This document shows positions 42,906-52,559 of a DNA stretch of 64,000 bases, piece by piece. How positions within the stretch are numbered: the stretch's first letter is position 1; every line of letters starts with the position of its first letter. The DNA is from Symbiodinium natans. Lineage: Eukaryota; Sar; Dinophyceae; Suessiales; Symbiodiniaceae. The stretch is taken from NCBI GenBank assembly GCA_905221605.1, contig CAJNDS010002255.1:27501-91500 (forward strand), read 5' to 3'. The position numbers and the translations under genes were made by a program. The notes under the pieces were generated by a model that saw only the letters and a list, made by a program, of their open reading frames with translations, did not search any database and was not told where the DNA came from.

Positions 42906-43675
42906 TCATGCTCCGTCCAGTCCAGACCTGTATGGCCTCAAGGTAGACCAATGAAACTCGTGGCCGCATCGACATGTCATGTGGTCACAGCCTCCATCCT
43001 TGTCGATCGGCACCCTGCAAGACGGGCACGGCTTGCAACCCGGTGGAAGCTGCTTCTCCAAGAAGTACCGCCATGGGAAGCAGCCAACAGACAGTCACGA
43101 CAGACCGTGTGGTTTTCACGTGGAGCTGAGCAAAGAATCCGCAGACTGTTTCCAACCCAAGATAAGCATACCATACACTCAAAGCGCTTTCTGCCACGGA
43201 GAGCACGGAACTGTCTTGTGCTCCGGTCATGCTGCATGGCTTCCACTGCTTCGACACATTGCGGCAGCTCGCTGTCAGGTATCCGTTCACTTTCACGCCC
43301 CAGCAGGCAAGTCACCGCCCCAAATAGATCGCGATGGCACGGCCAGTCCTGAATTTGGTCGAGCTCCACATCTGCGAGCACAAGCTCTTGCAGAGTAAAG
43401 TCGATCAAGACGTCGAAACGACAGCCGCCAAAGAAGCAGGCCAGCGTAGCAGGCCAACTTCCCCATCGGCTGTAGATCTGGTTGAACTTCTCTCCTTCTC
43501 TGGTCGCAAGAATGGCAGCCAAGAGCTTGTCAAATAATTCCGGCACCCTTTCACTCCCGATGGTCGCGGCATCCTGCACCACCTGCGTCCCAAGAGACCA
43601 AGGCACAGCCAGACGCTTCGGTGCATTCCGGCGCAAAGAGTCTAAGGACAGAATCTCAAAACTTGACAGCAGCGG
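42906..43675 (-). CDS. RING/IBR (RBR-type) zinc-finger gene, frameshifted
   Basis: On the minus strand TTCCTCTTGCAG is a strong acceptor, so this exon starts at 43675 ([16 protein letters not shown]). A helical region follows with [20 protein letters not shown] and [20 protein letters not shown]. Then a RING-like half FECMVCLSW, with a later C, NHTVCRDC. Near 43069-43076 the frame is lost; one base or so away it resumes as [11 protein letters not shown], then [19 protein letters not shown] and RCGHEFHWS, the hallmark of an IBR/RING2 zinc finger of RBR E3 ubiquitin ligases. The frame ends at a TGA at 42906 unless spliced after HEFHW. Either a pseudogene or a one-base assembly error. Ubiquitin transfer is inferred from the family. 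Confidence 0.65.
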
Positions 43676-43757
43676 CTGCAAGAGGAACCTTTGGCAACCT
43701 TGAGTAACAGAACCCACTCAGATTGCGTGTCTCTCACTAGCACTTAAAGGGCAAAAC

Positions 43758-43960
43758 TCATCTCGGAGTCAACTTGGCACTTGTCAGCACCAGCGCTCTC
43801 TGCACAGAACCTGGTGCGCTGCGACTGGCAGAGAAAGGTCGGGGCTCCTCTTCCGGTTGGGTCGCGGCATTCTCTTTCTCCGCAGATGCCCCCGTGCCGG
43901 CAAGGTCGATGTCCCAGAGCTCGTGCGTGGAGGTCCAACAAAGGACCGACGACCTCAGAA
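43758..43960 (-). CDS. Possible upstream exon of the RBR-type gene
   Basis: Minus frame STHELWDIDLAGTGASAEKE then NAATQPEEEPRPFSASRSAP, polar and disordered-looking. It lies about 80 bases upstream of the RBR exon on the same strand. The donor between them is not obvious (GAGATGAGT is one candidate). Confidence 0.35.
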
Positions 43961-44036
43961 ACCCACGAAGCCAGAATCTTCCCAAACTAGCATTGCATAA
44001 AACTTTTCCAAAACTCCAGGACCAATAGTAATGATC

Positions 44037-44400
<364 letters not shown>

Positions 44401-44537
44401 ATCATCAAACAAGTGAAAGACAATCGTCACCAGCACCGCCAGCTTCGTCACCGTCGTCATCATCATCAGCGGAAGTAGCAGAATGATGAATAAACCCTAA
44501 ACCCTAAACCCTAAACCCTAAATCCTAAACCCTAAAC

Positions 44538-44638
44538 CAGGGCCGGCGCTCGCCATCATCGCGAGTCCGGAAGGTGGCATCCAACACCGCGTGCTGCTGC
44601 GGCAGCGTCGCGGAGGCCTCCAGTGCAAGAGCGACAGG
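44538..44638 (-). CDS. Exon with GTTTAGGG donor
   Basis: Minus strand: TGGCGTCCAG acceptor, 101 bases reading PVALALEASATLPQQHAVLD then ATFRTRDDGERRPW, ending CCCTG|GTTTAGGGTTTAGG, so the intron would start inside the array at 44492-44537. Paired with the exon at 44712-44870. Unknown family. Confidence 0.55.
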
Positions 44639-44711
44639 CTGGACGCCAAGTCCACAAAAGCCCGGGGGATTTAGGGCTTGGTGTTTGGGGTTCGCGGAGA
44701 AGGCGCGCGCC

Positions 44712-44870
44712 TTCTCCGCGAAGGCCACGTTGAGCTCCCGCGCCTCCTCTAAGTGCGCCTTTTTGGAGGGGGAGCTCTCCGAGGACTTCCGCTTCTTCTT
44801 CGGCGACGGGCTGGCGCCGGAGCTCTGGGTCTCTAAGCGCCAGGACATCACCGCAGCCTCCCGGAGATGG
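44712..44870 (-). CDS. Exon with PKKKRK nuclear-localisation-like motif
   Basis: Minus frame EAAVMSWRLETQSSGASPSP, then PKKKRKSSESSPSKKAHLEE and ARELNVAFAEKARAF. The PKKKRK run followed by a Ser-rich stretch resembles a monopartite nuclear localisation signal. The 3' edge overlaps a perfect 32-bp palindrome (44691-44722); a GC-type donor AGAAG|GCGCGC there is possible. Its neighbour in coding sense is the exon at 44538. Function unknown, nuclear location inferred. Confidence 0.5.
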
Positions 44871-44999
44871 AAGGGATTGGGCGTTTCGGGTTCAGCGATT
44901 CTAGGGTTTATGGGTGTGGGGATCAGGGTTAAGGGGCTTGTGTCAATGTCTCCCCAACCCATGGTGCACCCTATATACGGGTAACAAACTTCCTCCATA

Positions 45000-45750
45000 T
45001 AGCTACCCCCCAAAATATTTAGCCTAATCATAACCCTATAGTTATAGCCCCTGCAACCCTAAATTCCTAAACCCTAAACCCCGAGCTCTAAACCCCAACC
45101 TCAACCCCTACAACCCACGGTTCTCGCAGGGTTCTTGCGCCTCGCCGGCGCGAAAGGCGAGGACGTCGATGGGGCTGCCAGCTCTCAGGGCGCAGCGCAT
45201 TTCGCAGCGCCCGCGGCCTCGCCACAGCGAGACATGGGTTTGGGGGTTAGGGTGGAGGGATGCCCGGGGATCCTCAGGGTTTGTCAGGGTTCCTCAAAGT
45301 TTTTTCAGATTTAGGCTTGCTCAGGGTTTAGGGCTTAGGGTGATTGCGATTATCCCTACATGAGCCTCACTTAGGACACTCTCGGAATTCTGACATGAAG
45401 GGGTGTTGCCTCAAACTACGATGCCTTTTGGGGGCACCCCCTTTTCTCCAAGCTGGTTCAGAATAGAAGCCCTACACGCCCTCAACCCCGAACCCCAAAA
45501 GCCCTTAAGGAGCTGGGCTCAGGGATGCAGGCACCGAAGCCCCAAACTTAAATCACAAAATCAATATGTACACTTGTAATGCATATACAGATACACACAT
45601 GATAAAAATATTGATACATATAATGTAATCTCATCTAACAGAATCTAATAATCTAGTTTAATATATATTATACGATCGTATACTGTCTATACCGTGTATG
45701 CCCACATTGTAGTTTGCCCCAGTGATTCTCATATTCCTTAAGACTATGGA
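45000..45750. other. Telomere-like spacer and AT-rich patch
   Basis: CCCTAAA variants at 45055-45115, GGGTTT variants at 45240-45345, then ATAC/TATA-rich DNA at 45555-45700. The GC-rich island at 45120-45240 (C on the left, G on the right) is open on several frames, a candidate exon without a fixed strand. Confidence 0.45.
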
Positions 45751-45754
45751 GTGT

Positions 45755-45913
45755 CTATAGCCGATGTGGACTAGACATGTCAAGGGCACCGATGATCAGC
45801 TCCGGTCTACGCCTAAAGTTGCCTACAGCCGCTCCTGGCAAAGCTGCTCCCAGGTCCAATCTCGCCAAGACCTGCGCGGGCAAGCCCGGTTGAAGCTTCA
45901 ATTCAGCATCAGG
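45755..45913 (-). CDS. Coding-like terminal exon next to a family I element
   Basis: Minus frame PDAELKLQPGLPAQVLARLD, then LGAALPGAAVGNFRRRPELI and IGALDMSSPHRL before a TAG. It starts exactly where the family I element ends. The frame also stays open through the element, but that part is element sequence. No family recognised. Confidence 0.45.
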   Translation of the reverse strand, partial: PDAELKLQPGLPAQVLARLDLGAALPGAAVGNFRRRPELIIGALDMSSPHRL

Positions 45914-46024
45914 CATATGGGGGTTTACAAAAATAGAGGGAACCCAATCTAGGTCCCCAACTAGCAGGGTTGCCTTATAGTAAGGACCCCAAGAAGGTAC
46001 CCCTATTTCGAAAACCCCCATATG
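45914..46024. mobile_element. Small TIR element, family I, best copy
   Basis: CATATGGGGGTTTACAAAAA...GGGAACC at the left and GGTACCCCTATTTCGAAAAC then CCCCATATG at the right, long inverted ends of about 29 bp. It separates two coding-like stretches on the minus strand. Confidence 0.8.
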
Positions 46025-46045
46025 GCAAACAACAACATCCGAAAA

Positions 46046-46141
46046 CACATGCAAAAACCCCTGGCCTCGAGCGACTCCAGATCCCAGCAGAGGATCTCGT
46101 CCTTGCCCTGCCCGGCAACCTCAAGACGCCACACGGGGGGC
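46046..46141 (-). CDS. WD40-like exon with array-derived acceptor
   Basis: On the minus strand CCCTAAACCCTCAACCCTCA then ACTAACAG forms the acceptor at the end of decayed heptamers. The exon reads PPVWRLEVAGQGKDEILCWD then LESLEARG. DEILCWDL is typical of a WD40 blade strand ending in WD. The 3' border is uncertain because family I follows at 46024. Confidence 0.5.
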
Positions 46142-46224
46142 CTGTTAGTTGAGGGTTGAGGGTTTAGGGTTGAGGGTGGTTATTGGTATACTCAGGGTCT
46201 TGAGGTAATCTGGGTAGGTTTGCA

Positions 46225-46385
46225 TTGTGGCTGCAGAAGCGTGTCGCCGCCCCTGGGGATGGCTACAGTGCTCTACACGTTGCACCACTGCACCTCACGT
46301 CGCATCTTGTCCTGTGCAGCCCGCAGTTTCCCTATTGCACGCTGCTCAAAGCCCGCGGCTCCGTAAAGAACCAGGCAAGACTCTT
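46225..46385 (+). CDS. Weak coding-like fragment
   Basis: GGCTGCAG acceptor, plus frame VAAPGDGYSALHVAPLHLTS then HLVLCSPQFPYCTLLKARGS. PGDGYSALH is loosely like an OTU-protease motif, but the catalytic Cys is absent, so I do not assign it. The other plus frame is also open. Confidence 0.3.
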
Positions 46386-46404
46386 CTTTTCAGGGTGCAG
46401 AGCT

Positions 46405-46493
46405 CATTTAGGAGTTTACGAAGATACGGGACCCCCAAATATAGACCCCCAGATTCCCTTACAATAAGGACCCTAAGTTCGGAAGCCCCCATT
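46405..46493. mobile_element. Small TIR element, family I, third copy
   Basis: TTTAGGAGTTTACGAAGATA then CGGGACCC at the left and GGACCCTAAGTTCGGAAGCC then CCC at the right; inverted ends of family I. Confidence 0.65.
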
Positions 46494-46510
46494 GTTTTGG
46501 GTTTACAGAG

Positions 46511-46614
46511 CTTGGAAGCCCAGTAACCACAGCATACGGCACCTTTTTTAGGGTTGGTTTCTTTACAAGGGAACCCAGAACCAAACCAAAAGGGGAAAGG
46601 GTACCACCGGGCTC
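46511..46614. mobile_element. Small TIR element, family D copy 3
   Basis: CTTGGAAGCCCAGTAACCAC ... GGAAAGGGTACCACCGGGCT. It starts 18 bases after a family I copy, so two elements sit side by side. Confidence 0.7.
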
Positions 46615-46924
46615 AAGCAAGTGAGTATGCTGGCAAGTGTCGCAAGCAATCAGCATGAAGATGCCATCTGCCACCGCCTTGGAGCGCGGCAGGGCTGCCG
46701 AAACCTACACCCTCGTCCCTGAAGGTAAGAACCCTGAACCCTGAACCCTAAACCCTACCCGCAACCCTAAACCCAAGCCCGAGGGCTGTAGAAGCTCTGA
46801 GAACCCGAAAGCCATGAACCCAAACACCCGTCAAATTGAATCTGCACAGGCCCTTCAGTTAACGATTGCCAACTAGAGTTGTTCTTCGTACTGCTACTTC
46901 TACTCCACTCCTGCTGCTTCTCCT

Positions 46925-46925
46925 C

Positions 46926-46974
<49 letters not shown>
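46925..46974. repeat. CTA trinucleotide array
   Basis: About 16 units of CTA in the same orientation as the array at 47879-48170, one on each side of the long inverted repeat. Confidence 0.95.
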
Positions 46975-47333
46975 GGTGCAACCCTATGGTTTGCCCGCGC
47001 TTGTTTTTGGAAGGTACATAAAACATGCGCAGGCGCAGCGTTTCTGGCCTTTGCCTGCCTTTCAACAGTGTTCTTGTTTTCGTTTTTTTTCTTCATAAAC
47101 GACGACCCTCTGCGGGTTTCCCTGCGTTCCGGACTTCGCAGAACCCTATGGTTTGCCCGCGCGCGCGTCTTACGGTTTGGGCTTTGGAGTGTTTCAGGCA
47201 CGAGTCCAGCACGAGGGCTTCGGTGTTTTGTCGTCCTGGGCTTCAAGGAAATAACACTGCTTTCGGGCGTGGGTTCAGGGTTGAGGCGTAAGACAGTTTA
47301 CGGTTTGCCCGCGTCTTCTGCTTGTGGGCAACG

Positions 47334-47768
47334 AACAGCCAAAGCCTAAACCTTAAACTCCAGAAGTTCTTGGTCCTATTTCATAGCTCAGGATTTCGCA
47401 GACGACTCGTCTTGTGGCCACTACGCTACTGACGCAGTCCCGTGCTTGTTGGGTCGCGCGGCCGCAGGTCCGCGGTCTGCAGAGGCGGACACGGCCCTGG
47501 TATACGGGAAGCGGGGCGCAGACGCTGGCCACCTGCTTCGGAGGCAGAAAGAAAGCCTCCTCAGCGAGCTGCCCAGCGTCTGCGCCCCGCTTCCCGTATG
47601 CCAGGGCCGTGTCCGTCTCTGCAGACCGCGGACCTGTGGCCGCGCGACCCAACAAGCACGGGACTGCGTCAGTAGTGTAGTGGCCACAAGACGAGTCGTC
47701 TGCGAAATCCTGAGCTATTAAATAGGACCAAGACCTTCTGGAGTTTAAGGTTTAGGCTTTGGGCTGTT
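47334..47768. repeat. Long near-perfect inverted repeat (hairpin)
   Basis: Left arm 47334-47528 and right arm 47573-47768, about 195 bp each with only a handful of mismatches and one or two small gaps, around a loop of about 44 bp that itself can pair (GGAGGC...GCCTCC). Arms include AAAGCCTAAACCTTAAACTC at the outer edge and GACGCTGG at the inner edge. The frames read from either strand are mirror images, so they are not independent genes. A foldback element or a double-stranded-RNA source is possible. Confidence 0.9.
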
Positions 47769-47878
47769 GGGTGCCACATGGTTCATGCTGACATGCTGCG
47801 GCAAGAGCTGACTCAAGCATGCTTGTCCAAACCCATGCTTGACCACCCTGTGTGTGGGCAAACCACCCGGTTGGGGCG

Positions 47879-47923
<45 letters not shown>

Positions 47924-47940
47924 CACTACTACTTCTTCTG

Positions 47941-47984
<44 letters not shown>

Positions 47985-48170
47985 GCTACTACTACTACTA
48001 CTGCTGCTACTGCTACTGCTACTGCTACTGCTACTGCTACTGCTACTGCTACCGCTACTGCTACTGCTACGAGTCCTACTACTCTTACTACTCTTACTAT
48101 ATTACTACTCCTACTACTCCTAGTACTCCTGCTACTCCTGCTACTCCTACTTCTACTCCGACTGCGGTGC
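47879..48170. repeat. CTA/CTG trinucleotide array
   Basis: CTA with CTG, ACT and CTC variants over about 290 bp. Poly-Leu/Tyr/Thr frames are artefacts. Confidence 0.95.
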
Positions 48171-48296
48171 TTTGTGTTTCTATTGCTGCTCTTACTATTG
48201 CTGCGCGCGCGGCGCTGCAGAGTTGCAGGGGCTTGTCGGACGCCTGCGCGAACGACAAAAGGAAACAGGCAGGGCAGACCTTATGGAATTTAAGAT

Positions 48297-48405
48297 TAAG
48301 GTTTAGGGTTTAGGGTTTAGGGTTTAGGGTTTAGGGTTTAGGGTTTAGGGTTTAGGGTTTAGGGTTTAGGGTTTGGGGTTTGGGGTTTAGGGTTTAGGGT
48401 GTGTT
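48297..48405. repeat. Telomere-like array, TTTAGGG orientation
   Basis: About 15 heptamers, mostly perfect, with two TTTGGGG variants. Confidence 0.95.
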
Positions 48406-48597
48406 GAGGTTTGGGATTCGGGGGTTACAGGCCTACTAGGGTAACACCTGAAATGCCCTGGAGGCTTGACTCTCTTTGTTTTTTTCGGGGAGGTGGGGGG
48501 GGGGGGGGGAGAGCTTAGCTTTCTTGATTACTGTAGGGCCCGAACTCTGAAACAGGGCACCTCATTCTGAAGCCTCTAGGTGCGCTGTGGGTGAAGG

Positions 48598-48711
48598 TTG
48601 GGATGTTCCCCCTTGTACTAACAGCCCTTAATCGGGATTATAGTACCCCGATTATGATCCCTATTTAGGACCCTAAACCCTAACCCTGTAGTATAAGGGG
48701 GAACATCCCAA
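48598..48711. mobile_element. Family B element carrying heptamers inside
   Basis: TTGGGATGTTCCCCCTTGTA at the left and AAGGGGGAACATCCCAA at the right are intact inverted ends. At 48669-48687 the family sequence AGGACTG is interrupted by CCCTAAACCCTAAC, about two telomere units, then resumes as TGTAGTATAAGG. Confidence 0.85.
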
Positions 48712-48829
48712 GGTGGAGGCGTCAGATTCAGGATGTCTTGGGCGTTTGGGCTCAAGTTTTGTCCAAGGGCGGAGGGGTTTCATGCCAAATCCAAAATCCA
48801 AAACCCAAAACTCCAAAACTCCAAAACCC

Positions 48830-49430
48830 TACGCAAACCCTAAACCCTGACCCTAAACCCTAAACCCTAAACCCTAAACCCTAAACCCTAAACCCTAAAC
48901 CCTAAGCTCCAAAAACAAGAGCAGCTTGCCTTCTCCAGGTCCAAGATCTCGAGCTCCGCGCCTTCAGCCTTGCCATGCCAGGGTTTAGGGTTTAGGATTT
49001 AGGGTTTAGGGTTTAGGGTTTAGGGTTTAGGGTTTAGGGATTAGGGATTAGGGTTTAGGGTTTAGGGTTTAGGGGCGCGACTCTAACATCGGGCCATGCC
49101 ATTTGAGAATCACAACCTGCAAGGGCAAACTCCCCGAAGCCAAATGCCACAACGACAGGGGTTTAGGGTTTAGGGTTTAGGGTTTAGGCTTGCAGGCGAT
49201 CCAAGCAACAGAACGACTTCGAGCCTGTGGACCTCACGCAGAAAGTCCAGGAGCTCCAGTCCCGACATTCTAACGACATAGCTTCTCAGGGAATAGGCTT
49301 AAGCTTAGGATCTTCCTCCCCAACCACAAACCCCGAAACCGTGATACCCGAAAAGCCCCTAAACCCTAAACCCTAAACCCTAAACCCTAAACCCTAAACC
49401 CTAAACCCTAAACCCTAAACCCTAAAGCTC
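48830..49430. other. Four telomere-like arrays around two islands
   Basis: CCCTAAA at 48838-48903, TTTAGGG at 48980-49075 and 49158-49188, CCCTAAA at 49360-49427. Island 48904-48980 (C left, G right) is GC-rich and weakly open. The 49190-49320 unique DNA has no firm exon. Confidence 0.55.
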
Positions 49431-49529
49431 GGATCCCCGAAAAGCCGTTGGGGTGGACTCGGGCAGGCGCGGCAGCCCAGAGCACGATGCTCCCGGTCGA
49501 GCCCATGGCCAGCATGGAGCCATCCGGGC
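49424..49529 (-). CDS. WD40-like exon
   Basis: Minus strand: TAGTCCCGAG acceptor, then PDGSMLAMGSTGSIVLWAAA and PARVHPNGFSG. The PDGSMLA.GS..GSIVLW pattern is a textbook WD40 blade (strand b, turn, strand c). It runs to TTTAGG|GTTTAGGG. Bounded by CCCTAAA (49360-49427) and TTTAGGG (49548-49580) on the plus strand. Partner WD40-like exons are at 46046 and 58550; one gene or several is unknown. Confidence 0.6.
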
Positions 49530-49590
49530 CTCGGGACTACCCATAATCTGGGTTTAGGGTTTAGGGTTTAGGGTTTAGGGCTACGATGAC

Positions 49591-49687
49591 TTGGGATGTT
49601 CCCCCGTATACTAGCAGTCCTGATTCGAGTACCCCTACTATAATCCCTAATATTAAGGACTGTTCGTAGAAGGCGGAGCAACCATGA
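49591..49687. mobile_element. Family B element, diverged right end
   Basis: TTGGGATGTTCCCCCGTATA at the left; TTAAGGACTGTTCGTAGAAG then GCGGAGCAACCATG at the right, a decayed inverted end. Confidence 0.6.
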
Positions 49688-49689
49688 GC

Positions 49690-51835
49690 TAACGAAAATA
49701 ATAGTGGGGAAAATAACAGTCATAACAAAATGATACAGTTTAGACAACAACAAGAATAGACAACAATAATAGTAACAGTAGAAACAATGGCAGCAAAGGG
49801 AGCCCTCCAACAAAAAAAGGCTGGGCCCCCTTCACTCTTGATGTCAAGGTCTTCCCCTGCTGTTCATCATTCTCATCATGATTGGTTCAGTATTCCTAGC
49901 ATCACGATGTTGAGTTCTGTCTCTTTGAAATCTGATTCGCCGAAGAGTGCTGGGCTTTAATTCGAAGTCGCAGGGGCTTATGGCTTTTTTTAGGACAAGG
50001 CTTCTGCCCCAGCACCAGGCACTAAACCCTAAAACCCAAACCCTACACCTTAAGCCCTAAAACCCAACCCCCAAACCTTAAACCCTAAAACCAAAAGCCA
50101 AAACGCTTCTGCACGGTAAGGTCCGTACTGAAACAGCCGGACTGAATCGGCCGCCTCTGCCAGCTGCCAATGGCCAAACACTGCCTCGCACAGGCGTCGG
50201 CTCTGGTTCGGGCTCTCTCAGGGTTCGGGCTCTCAGGGTTCAGGGCTTCAGGTTTAGGATTTGAGGATGTCTACGGTTTAGGGTTCAGGGTTTTGGGGTT
50301 CCAAAAAGCTCCCCAAGACTCCTGCAGAACATCCGCAGCCGAGGAAGTGCCACGCGATTCGGTGCGACCGTAAGGAGCGGGCCAGCAGTGGAGCGGTTCG
50401 GCGCCCTCCTGCTGCGAGCCCGGGAGGGCCTCGCAAAGGAGAGTTAAGTTGGGGTTTAGGGTTTAGGGTTTGAGGTTCCACCCCAAAACTACCCCATAGA
50501 GGCTTCAAGTTTAGGCTTGCTTTGGTGGGGGGACTGGGGGATCCCGCCTGTGATGTCTGCCGAAACCCTAGACACTAAACATCCCCAAGCCCCAGACCCT
50601 ACACCAAAATCCTTGTTCAACCCCAAACTCCTAAACCCTAAACCCTAAACCCTAAACCCTAAACCCTAAACCCTATGGGGCAACTGAGCTTGCCACTTCC
50701 TCCACCGGAAGTCGGTCCCACAGCTTGTAGTTGCCATCCTGCGACCTCTGGAGAAGAGCCCTAAACCCTAAACCCTAAACCCTAAACCCCAAACCCTAAA
50801 CCCTAAACCCCAAATAGCCTAAACCCTTAACCCTAACCCTCGGGTCTCCTCTTAAAGGCTTCAGGGGTTCAGTGGTGGTTGCAGGAGGGGTCCAGGGGTG
50901 TGATGCTACCGGAGATGGCGCTGCTGGGGGGCCCGGACGCGGTAGCAAACATGTACCGCTGATCCGGATTGGCGATGGCCACCGTAACCTTGGCGCCCAG
51001 AGGCCGTTTGGCCCTAAACCCTAAACCCTAAACCCTAAACCCCGAAACCCCTAAACCCCAATGTTAAAAACTCCTCAGGTTGGCAGTGGCACGCGACTAT
51101 GCCTAGAAAGTACAGTGGCTTCATGTCGCAGCAGTGCTGGTGGCCTGGTAGCCTGCAAGAAACGTGTCAATGCCCGGGTTTGGGCTTCAGGTTCTCAGCC
51201 CTGAACCCTAAACCCTAAACCCTGAACCCTAAACCCTAAACCCTAAACCCTAAACCCCTAAACCCTAAACCCTAAACCCTAAACCCCTAAACCCAAGCAC
51301 GTTGTGGCCCCGACTTCGGCAGCGTGGGGGTTGTTGGACACGCTGTCCAAGACGTACTGATCGGTATCCGTCCGTCGCCACCACTTGAGGATGCAGCTGA
51401 AGGCCTGTAGGGTATAGGGTTTAGGGTTTAGGGTTTAGGGGTTCAGGGTTTAGGGTTTCGGGGTGCAGGGTTTAGGATTTCGGGGTTTTGAATTTAGGAT
51501 TTCGGAGTTTAGGATTGCAAGGGTTTAGGGTGTAGGGGTTTAGGGTTTAGGGTTTAGGGCTTAGGAGCTTCGGGTCTAGGAGCTTCGGGGTTTAGGATTT
51601 CGTGGTTCAGGATTTCGGGGTTCAGGATTCAGGGGTTAGGGGTCTAGGATTCAAGGGTTTAGGATTTCGGGTTTCGGGGTTTAGGATGTCGGGGTTTGGG
51701 GGGAGGGAAGGGGGGTGGTGGTGGGGTGGTGCTCACGGCAAGAAAGACATGTAGCTGGAGAGCGAAGGATCTACTGACCCACTTTGAGGGAGGCCTCTGT
51801 CGTTTAGATGGTCATTTTCCCTTCTGGCCCCTTTG
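49690..51835. other. Array-rich region, few exons resolved
   Basis: AT-rich patch at 49690-49800; decayed C variants at 50020-50105; G variants at 50220-50310 and 50450; CCCTAAA at 50635-50675, 50757-50825, 51010-51060 and 51198-51298; a long decayed TTTAGGG/TTTCGGGG block at 51409-51690. GC-rich islands at 50110-50220, 50315-50445, 50850-51010, 51070-51190 and 51300-51405 are candidate exons, none with a secure frame. Confidence 0.45.
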
Positions 51836-51841
51836 AGGTAC

Positions 51842-52036
51842 CTACTTAAAGTACGGGGCCGAATATCCTTCTGTCATAGGGCGCATCTGGGACTGCGGCT
51901 GAGTAGGGGTCAAAGTTCTCAAGAGCCGGCGACAGTCGCGTCTCGCAGGTCCTGACGTTTCTGGGGGCAAAAGCAGGGCGCTAAGAGTTTCTGACATCCT
52001 GCTTCTGTTGCAAACCCAATCCACGACAGACTGCAC
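51842..52036 (-). CDS. Coding-like fragment, unknown
   Basis: Minus frame SVVDWVCNRSRMSETLSALL then LPPETSGPARRDCRRLLRTL and MRPMTEGYSAPYFK, ending in a TAG. Competing frames exist. Upstream is a heptamer-like CCCTAAACCCCAAACCC at 52069. Confidence 0.35.
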   Translation of the reverse strand: MQSVVDWVCNRSRMSETLSALLLPPETSGPARRDCRRLLRTLTPTQPQSQMRPMTEGYSAPYFK

Positions 52037-52105
52037 TTCAACCGGAAGGGTGTTGGGGTTTCAGCGGGCCCTAAACCCCAAACCCTAACAATCCCAGAAG
52101 CCCTA

Positions 52106-52507
52106 CTACACATGCAGAGCAGGGTCATAATGCAGGACGCGTCGGCGCTGAAGACGAGTTGTTGCAAAGCCTGGTGTGCCATGAATCAGGGGGATTTGGA
52201 ACCCTAAACCCGAAGCCTTTCGCGTATTTGAGGTGGACAGCGTGACAAGCGGTTTGGGCCGTGGGAGATCACGGGTTACACATATGTAGGACCGGAAATG
52301 CGGGCCTGCACGCTCCTGCTCTAAGAATGTCTGGCTCTGGCCAGCTACCGAGAATGTGTGCCAGTGAAGTGGGCACGCGTACGGAGCTGCGGAGCAGGAA
52401 CAGCCCCCTGAAAATCCCGCAGCGGCTTCAAGGTTGAGGGGACTCCCCTTCCAGGGAATGATGTGGGTACCTCCCACACAGGATCCCTCCGATCCTGAAA
52501 ATCCCAT
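52106..52507 (-). CDS. Coding-like stretch, several frames
   Basis: Minus DNA with VGGTHIIPWKGSPLNLEAAA, HWHTFSVAGQSQTFLEQERA and GPHFRSYICVTRDLPRPKPL in one frame; near 52180 another frame reads HQALQQLVFSADASCIMTLL. Heptamer variants at about 52200 (ACCCTAAACCCGAAGCC) fall between them, which fits two exons separated by a short telomere-like intron. Confidence 0.35.
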   Translation of the reverse strand: MGFSGSEGSCVGGTHIIPWKGSPLNLEAAAGFSGGCSCSAAPYACPLHWHTFSVAGQSQTFLEQERAGPHFRSYICVTRDLPRPKPLVTLSTSNTRKASGLGFQIPLIHGTPGFATTRLQRRRVLHYDPALHV

Positions 52508-52559
52508 GCCCTGAGGATTGCGGTTGGGCCCTAAGTCCCCCCGTGGGGGACCTGAACCT

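Noticed and set aside
46225-46385. An OTU-like cysteine protease motif (PGDGYSALH)
   Set aside because: The catalytic Cys expected after GDG.. is missing and another frame is equally open.
47353-47721. Five overlapping Arg/Ala-rich frames on both strands
   Set aside because: Mirror-image translations of the arms of one inverted repeat; sharing the same peptide on both strands is a palindrome effect, not gene duplication.
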